Below are positions 4,683-6,815 of a DNA stretch of 6,815 bases, in pieces (the first letter of the stretch is position 1; each line of letters opens with the position of its first letter). The DNA lies in NCBI GenBank assembly GCA_023131705.1, contig JAGLZG010000157.1, positions 1 through 6,815 on the forward strand, read 5' to 3'. The notes beneath the pieces were generated by a model that saw only the letters and a list, made by a program, of their open reading frames with translations, was not told where the DNA came from and made no database searches. This stretch comes from Nanobdellota archaeon (GTDB lineage: Archaea; Nanobdellota; Nanobdellia; Woesearchaeales; B3-WOES). The position numbers were made by a program, and so were the translations under genes.

Positions 4683-6132
4683 ACCACGCAAGTAGTCTAT
4701 GGGCTTTTTTATAATTCTTGTATGTTACCCACATTATTTTTATTGCTGTTGATTCAGCAGCCTTTATCTCATTCTCTTTTTTAATAACATCAACTTTTGG
4801 TTTTTTCTTTGGCGCTTCTTTTTTTGGTTTAATGCTTATGAATTCACCAAAAAATTTTTTTACAACAGAAGGACTTTCCTTTTCCTCTTTTTCTGGTTTT
4901 TTCTCTTTTTTCAACAGCAAAGTTTCTCCTGCCTCTTCAAGATATTTTTGCAGTTCCTCGCCCAGGCCTTCCATTGCATCCTTAACAGACCTGTCTATCT
5001 TCCCAATCATCTCAAAGTCTTCTGCTGCCCTCATGTTTTTATAAGCCTCAATATCCTCTTTTTTCCAGGCATATGCCCTCATTGTTATATCTGTTCTTCC
5101 AACATGCAATGGACCCTGATGCCTATACCCTTCCTGCTGATAAGACATTGTTGGCCTTGTTCTATAAAGGAAATTTGCCAGTATGCATGAATAGTATTCT
5201 TTATTTTTTTCAGGCATTGCCCTTGCCAGAAACTCTATCTCAACAAGGCTCCCTTCAAAAGCAGATACTAAATCAGGGGTTGTTAGTTTCTTTTCTTCCA
5301 TCACCTCTGACTGCAGTCTTGAAATGTTCCTCAAATAAGGCCTTATCCAGCTGAGATACATATGTATAACATCATAGTGCTGTCTTGTATATTTTAAAGT
5401 AAATCCTCTTCTTGTTTTTAGTTCTTTATAGGTATGTTCTTTCCACTCTAAAAAGGTTCTTAATTTTCTTTTTAGAACTTCTCTTACTTTTTTGTTGAAT
5501 TGGAGCTTATTAACTTCTTCGTCTACATCTGTTGATTTTAAGGGATGTACACTGAAAAATAGATCAGGCAATGTGGTGAATTGAAGCTCACGGGCCATTC
5601 CATAGACAGATGAAGGATTTTTACTGCCACCTTCTGCCATATCAATATAGATTCCCTTTAGTGTGATCTCAGCGCTTTCCCTGCTTTTGCTTTCTTTGTC
5701 ATAGCTGTCTTCATAATAGTGCAGCCTTTCATCCAATATTCTAAGTTCTCTTACCAGCTGGAACATGTCCTTTATCATCTTTCCAATTGTTGCTAGGTAT
5801 TGGCTTACTTTGTCCTGCTGAACACCAAGCCTTGTGGATGCCTGCCCCCAGAAAGCAGAATGCTCAGCAGCTGCAAATGTATCTATTATCTTTTCTACAA
5901 CTGGAAAACCAAATTCTCTTATCTGCGATAAGATCCAGAAATAGTGCTCTTCTATGGATGATTTGTATGATTCAAAAACAACCCTGTAACGATGTTTTGT
6001 TTTGGGGTAATCAGTTTCAACATACTGGTTTTGTTCCATTTCCACTATATCCTTTTTGTATTTTTTGAAATAGGCTTCTTTATCAAAATCCATTAGTGCA
6101 CTATATTCCTCTTCTTTTTTTTCTTCTGCCAT
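4681..6132 (-). CDS. Large helical protein of unknown function
   Basis: A 483-residue soluble protein that matches no family I recognise. Residues 1-35 are acidic and charged. Residues 47-165 are helical with aromatic residues (HYFWILSQIREFGFPVVEK, then FAAAEHSAFWGQAS, then KMIKDMFQLVRELRILDERL). Residues 160-200 hold a less charged segment (IYIDMAEGG, then LPDLFFSVHPL). Residues 205-330 are basic and helical with Trp/Tyr pairs (YLSWIRPYLRNI) and a single Cys at 316 (YYSCILANFLYRTRP). Residues 330-360 are Gly/His/Tyr-containing (EGYRHQGPLHVGRTD) and look like a conserved loop. Residues 405-455 form a Lys/Glu/Pro linker, followed by a C-terminal amphipathic helix (TAIKIMWVTYKNYKKAHRL, 462-480) ending in Trp. 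There is no signal peptide or membrane helix. The start is 2 bases after the cyclophilin-like gene's stop, indicating co-transcription. Base composition is richer in G+C than the left end of the window, as in a settled gene. Confidence 0.85.
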   Translation of the reverse strand: MAEEKKEEEYSALMDFDKEAYFKKYKKDIVEMEQNQYVETDYPKTKHRYRVVFESYKSSIEEHYFWILSQIREFGFPVVEKIIDTFAAAEHSAFWGQASTRLGVQQDKVSQYLATIGKMIKDMFQLVRELRILDERLHYYEDSYDKESKSRESAEITLKGIYIDMAEGGSKNPSSVYGMARELQFTTLPDLFFSVHPLKSTDVDEEVNKLQFNKKVREVLKRKLRTFLEWKEHTYKELKTRRGFTLKYTRQHYDVIHMYLSWIRPYLRNISRLQSEVMEEKKLTTPDLVSAFEGSLVEIEFLARAMPEKNKEYYSCILANFLYRTRPTMSYQQEGYRHQGPLHVGRTDITMRAYAWKKEDIEAYKNMRAAEDFEMIGKIDRSVKDAMEGLGEELQKYLEEAGETLLLKKEKKPEKEEKESPSVVKKFFGEFISIKPKKEAPKKKPKVDVIKKENEIKAAESTAIKIMWVTYKNYKKAHRLLAW

Positions 6133-6134
6133 TT

Positions 6135-6512
6135 CTAATTGCCTTTTTCTAACCTAACCTTTTCATTATCTTCAACTTTTTTAAAATCCTCTAAACTTCC
6201 TTTTGTTATTTTTCCTATTATGTTTACTTTTGAAGCAGCTTTTATCTCGTTTTCTGAGCTTATTGGAGTTGCTCCAAAAAATATGCAAAAGCAGTCATCC
6301 TCTGGCCAGAATGCTATATCGCCTTTATTGACTATTTGTGTGGCTGTTTCATCCAGCTCCATGTGCAGGGGGATTCCAAAGTATATTTCATCCCCCCATC
6401 TTTTTATTAATGCCTCTAGTGGAAGCTCATCATAGATATCATTAGCAGTATTTGTTTCATTCAGCTCTGATTCCCACTTTTTATTGTTGATTATTATTTT
6501 TATTTTTTTCAT
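6135..6512 (-). CDS. Cyclophilin-like (TM1367-type) family protein
   Basis: At 125 residues this has the full usual length of the small cyclophilin-like beta-barrel family typified by Thermotoga TM1367 (PF04126). Recognisable segments are LPLEALIKRWGDEIYFGIP (30-48), GDIAFWPEDDCFCIFFG (64-80) with the following ATPISSENEI, and VNIIGKITKGSLEDF (96-110). The WGDEIYF, GDIAFWPE and FFGATP motifs are characteristic. The fold resembles cyclophilin, but members lack clear prolyl-isomerase residues and no activity is settled, so I would not call it an isomerase. Residues 114-125 are a charged tail. The ATG overlaps the YhbY stop by 4 bases (ATGA) and is served by AGAGGA at 6518-6523; the next gene starts 2 bases after its stop. 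It is thus inside a tight operon with a ribosome-assembly protein. Confidence 0.88.
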   Translation of the reverse strand: MKKIKIIINNKKWESELNETNTANDIYDELPLEALIKRWGDEIYFGIPLHMELDETATQIVNKGDIAFWPEDDCFCIFFGATPISSENEIKAASKVNIIGKITKGSLEDFKKVEDNEKVRLEKGN

Positions 6513-6769
6513 ATCATTCCTCTTTTTTTTATCACAAAAACAAAGCCAACCTGCTGTATGACTCTTGAATTTGTTTTATCAGCAATCATTCCTGCTATTT
6601 CTTTCCTGTTTTTGTCTTTTATAAAGCTTTTCAGCATTTTAACTTTAATTAATTTTCTCTTTTCAAGGGCTTTTTTTATATTCTCTATTGTGTTGTCTGT
6701 AATGCCGTTCTTTCCTATTATTATCAAAGGTTCAAGGTGTTTTACCATTTTAATTAATTCTTTTTTCAT
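6509..6769 (-). CDS. yhbY: YhbY/CRS1-domain RNA-binding protein (ribosome assembly)
   Basis: An 86-residue protein consisting of one complete CRM (CRS1-YhbY) RNA-binding domain, the normal size for bacterial and archaeal YhbY. The signature reads HLEPLIIIGKNGITDNTIENI (starting at residue 11); the GKNG loop at 19-22 is the GxxG RNA-binding turn of this family. It is followed by ALEKRKLIKVKML (34-46) and a C-terminal IADKTNSRVIQQVGFVFVIKK strand-helix-strand unit (starting at 62). Bacterial YhbY associates with large-subunit precursors, so a cytosolic role in ribosome assembly is likely; this is family knowledge, not something seen here. It starts 2 bases after the stop of a gene entering from the right edge and overlaps the cyclophilin-like gene by 4 bases, so it is mid-operon. 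No good Shine-Dalgarno site precedes its ATG; coupling to the upstream stop is the likely way it is translated. Confidence 0.92.
   Translation of the reverse strand: MKKELIKMVKHLEPLIIIGKNGITDNTIENIKKALEKRKLIKVKMLKSFIKDKNRKEIAGMIADKTNSRVIQQVGFVFVIKKRGMI
6518..6523 (-). promoter_or_regulatory. Shine-Dalgarno site of the cyclophilin-like gene
   Basis: AGAGGA on the minus strand lies 5 bases before the ATG at 6512 and within the last codons of the YhbY gene. It supports this start and translation from the same message as YhbY. An out-of-frame ATG at 6515-6517 lies between site and start and is not used by either gene as a start. Confidence 0.55.
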
Positions 6770-6771
6770 CT

Positions 6772-6815
6772 TTAGTGATCATGTCTTGGGTGTTTATGCC
6801 CTAAAACATTCCTGC
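6772..6815 (-). CDS. C-terminal end of an upstream gene, partial
   Basis: A minus-strand frame enters at the right edge and reads RNVLGHKHPRHDH before a TAA at 6772-6774, two bases before the YhbY start. The spacing matches the tight packing of the genes that follow, so this is probably the end of a real gene in the same operon. The His-rich tail could bind metal but is too short to identify. In some archaea yhbY follows the RNase P subunit Rpp21/Rpr2, but nothing in these 13 residues proves that here. Confidence 0.45.
   Translation of the reverse strand, partial: RNVLGHKHPRHDH

Noticed and set aside
1..6815. CRISPR array, tRNA, insertion sequence or integration site
   Set aside because: No regularly spaced direct repeats, no cloverleaf-like sequence in the gaps, no transposase or integrase motifs and no paired terminal repeats were seen on reading both strands.

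Overview
The window looks like a piece of an AT-rich archaeal chromosome, most probably from a small-genome lineage of the DPANN type (Woesearchaeota/Pacearchaeota-like). Supporting signs are archaeal TATA boxes (TTTATATA-like) about 28 bases upstream of start codons, leaderless-looking starts, GAGG Shine-Dalgarno sites at tightly packed genes, an archaeal-style YhbY protein, and several Lys/Glu-rich proteins of no family I recognise. The lineage is an inference from style; no rRNA or other phylogenetic marker is present. I see no tRNA, rRNA, CRISPR array, transposase or integrase.

Right part (about 6815 to 1979, all minus strand, read right to left): the last 13 codons of an unidentified gene; a YhbY/CRS1 RNA-binding ribosome-assembly protein; a TM1367-type cyclophilin-like protein overlapping it by 4 bases; a 483-residue unknown protein 2 bases further on; a hairpin with a T-run that may end or attenuate that transcript; a 177-residue charged coiled-coil protein; and, 1 base after it, a 698-residue TIM-barrel protein. 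The last one keeps the metal-ligand pattern of endonuclease IV / xylose-isomerase-like barrels but carries an insertion of almost 300 residues. The 177- and 698-residue genes look translationally coupled and probably act together. The 483-residue gene may belong with them.

Middle (1979 to 1375): a plus-strand acidic 185-residue unknown protein runs head-on into the TIM-barrel gene with one base between the stop codons. Its start shares a 45-base divergent promoter with a minus-strand class I SAM-dependent methyltransferase. Two overlapping TATA boxes each lie about 28 bases from the respective ATG, so both messages are probably leaderless.

Left part (848 to 1): the methyltransferase gene ends in a strong terminator-like hairpin. 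Beyond it lies the promoter of a minus-strand gene that runs off the left edge. Its first 230 residues hold an N-terminal ribbon-helix-helix/VapB-antitoxin-like segment followed by a long unrecognised region. Three GTATAC/GTGTAC half-palindromes spaced 8-9 bases sit just downstream of its TATA box and look like an operator, plausibly for self-repression.

The best candidates for undescribed biology are the TIM-barrel enzyme with its coiled-coil partner (and perhaps the 483-residue protein), and the oversized ribbon-helix-helix protein with its operator.
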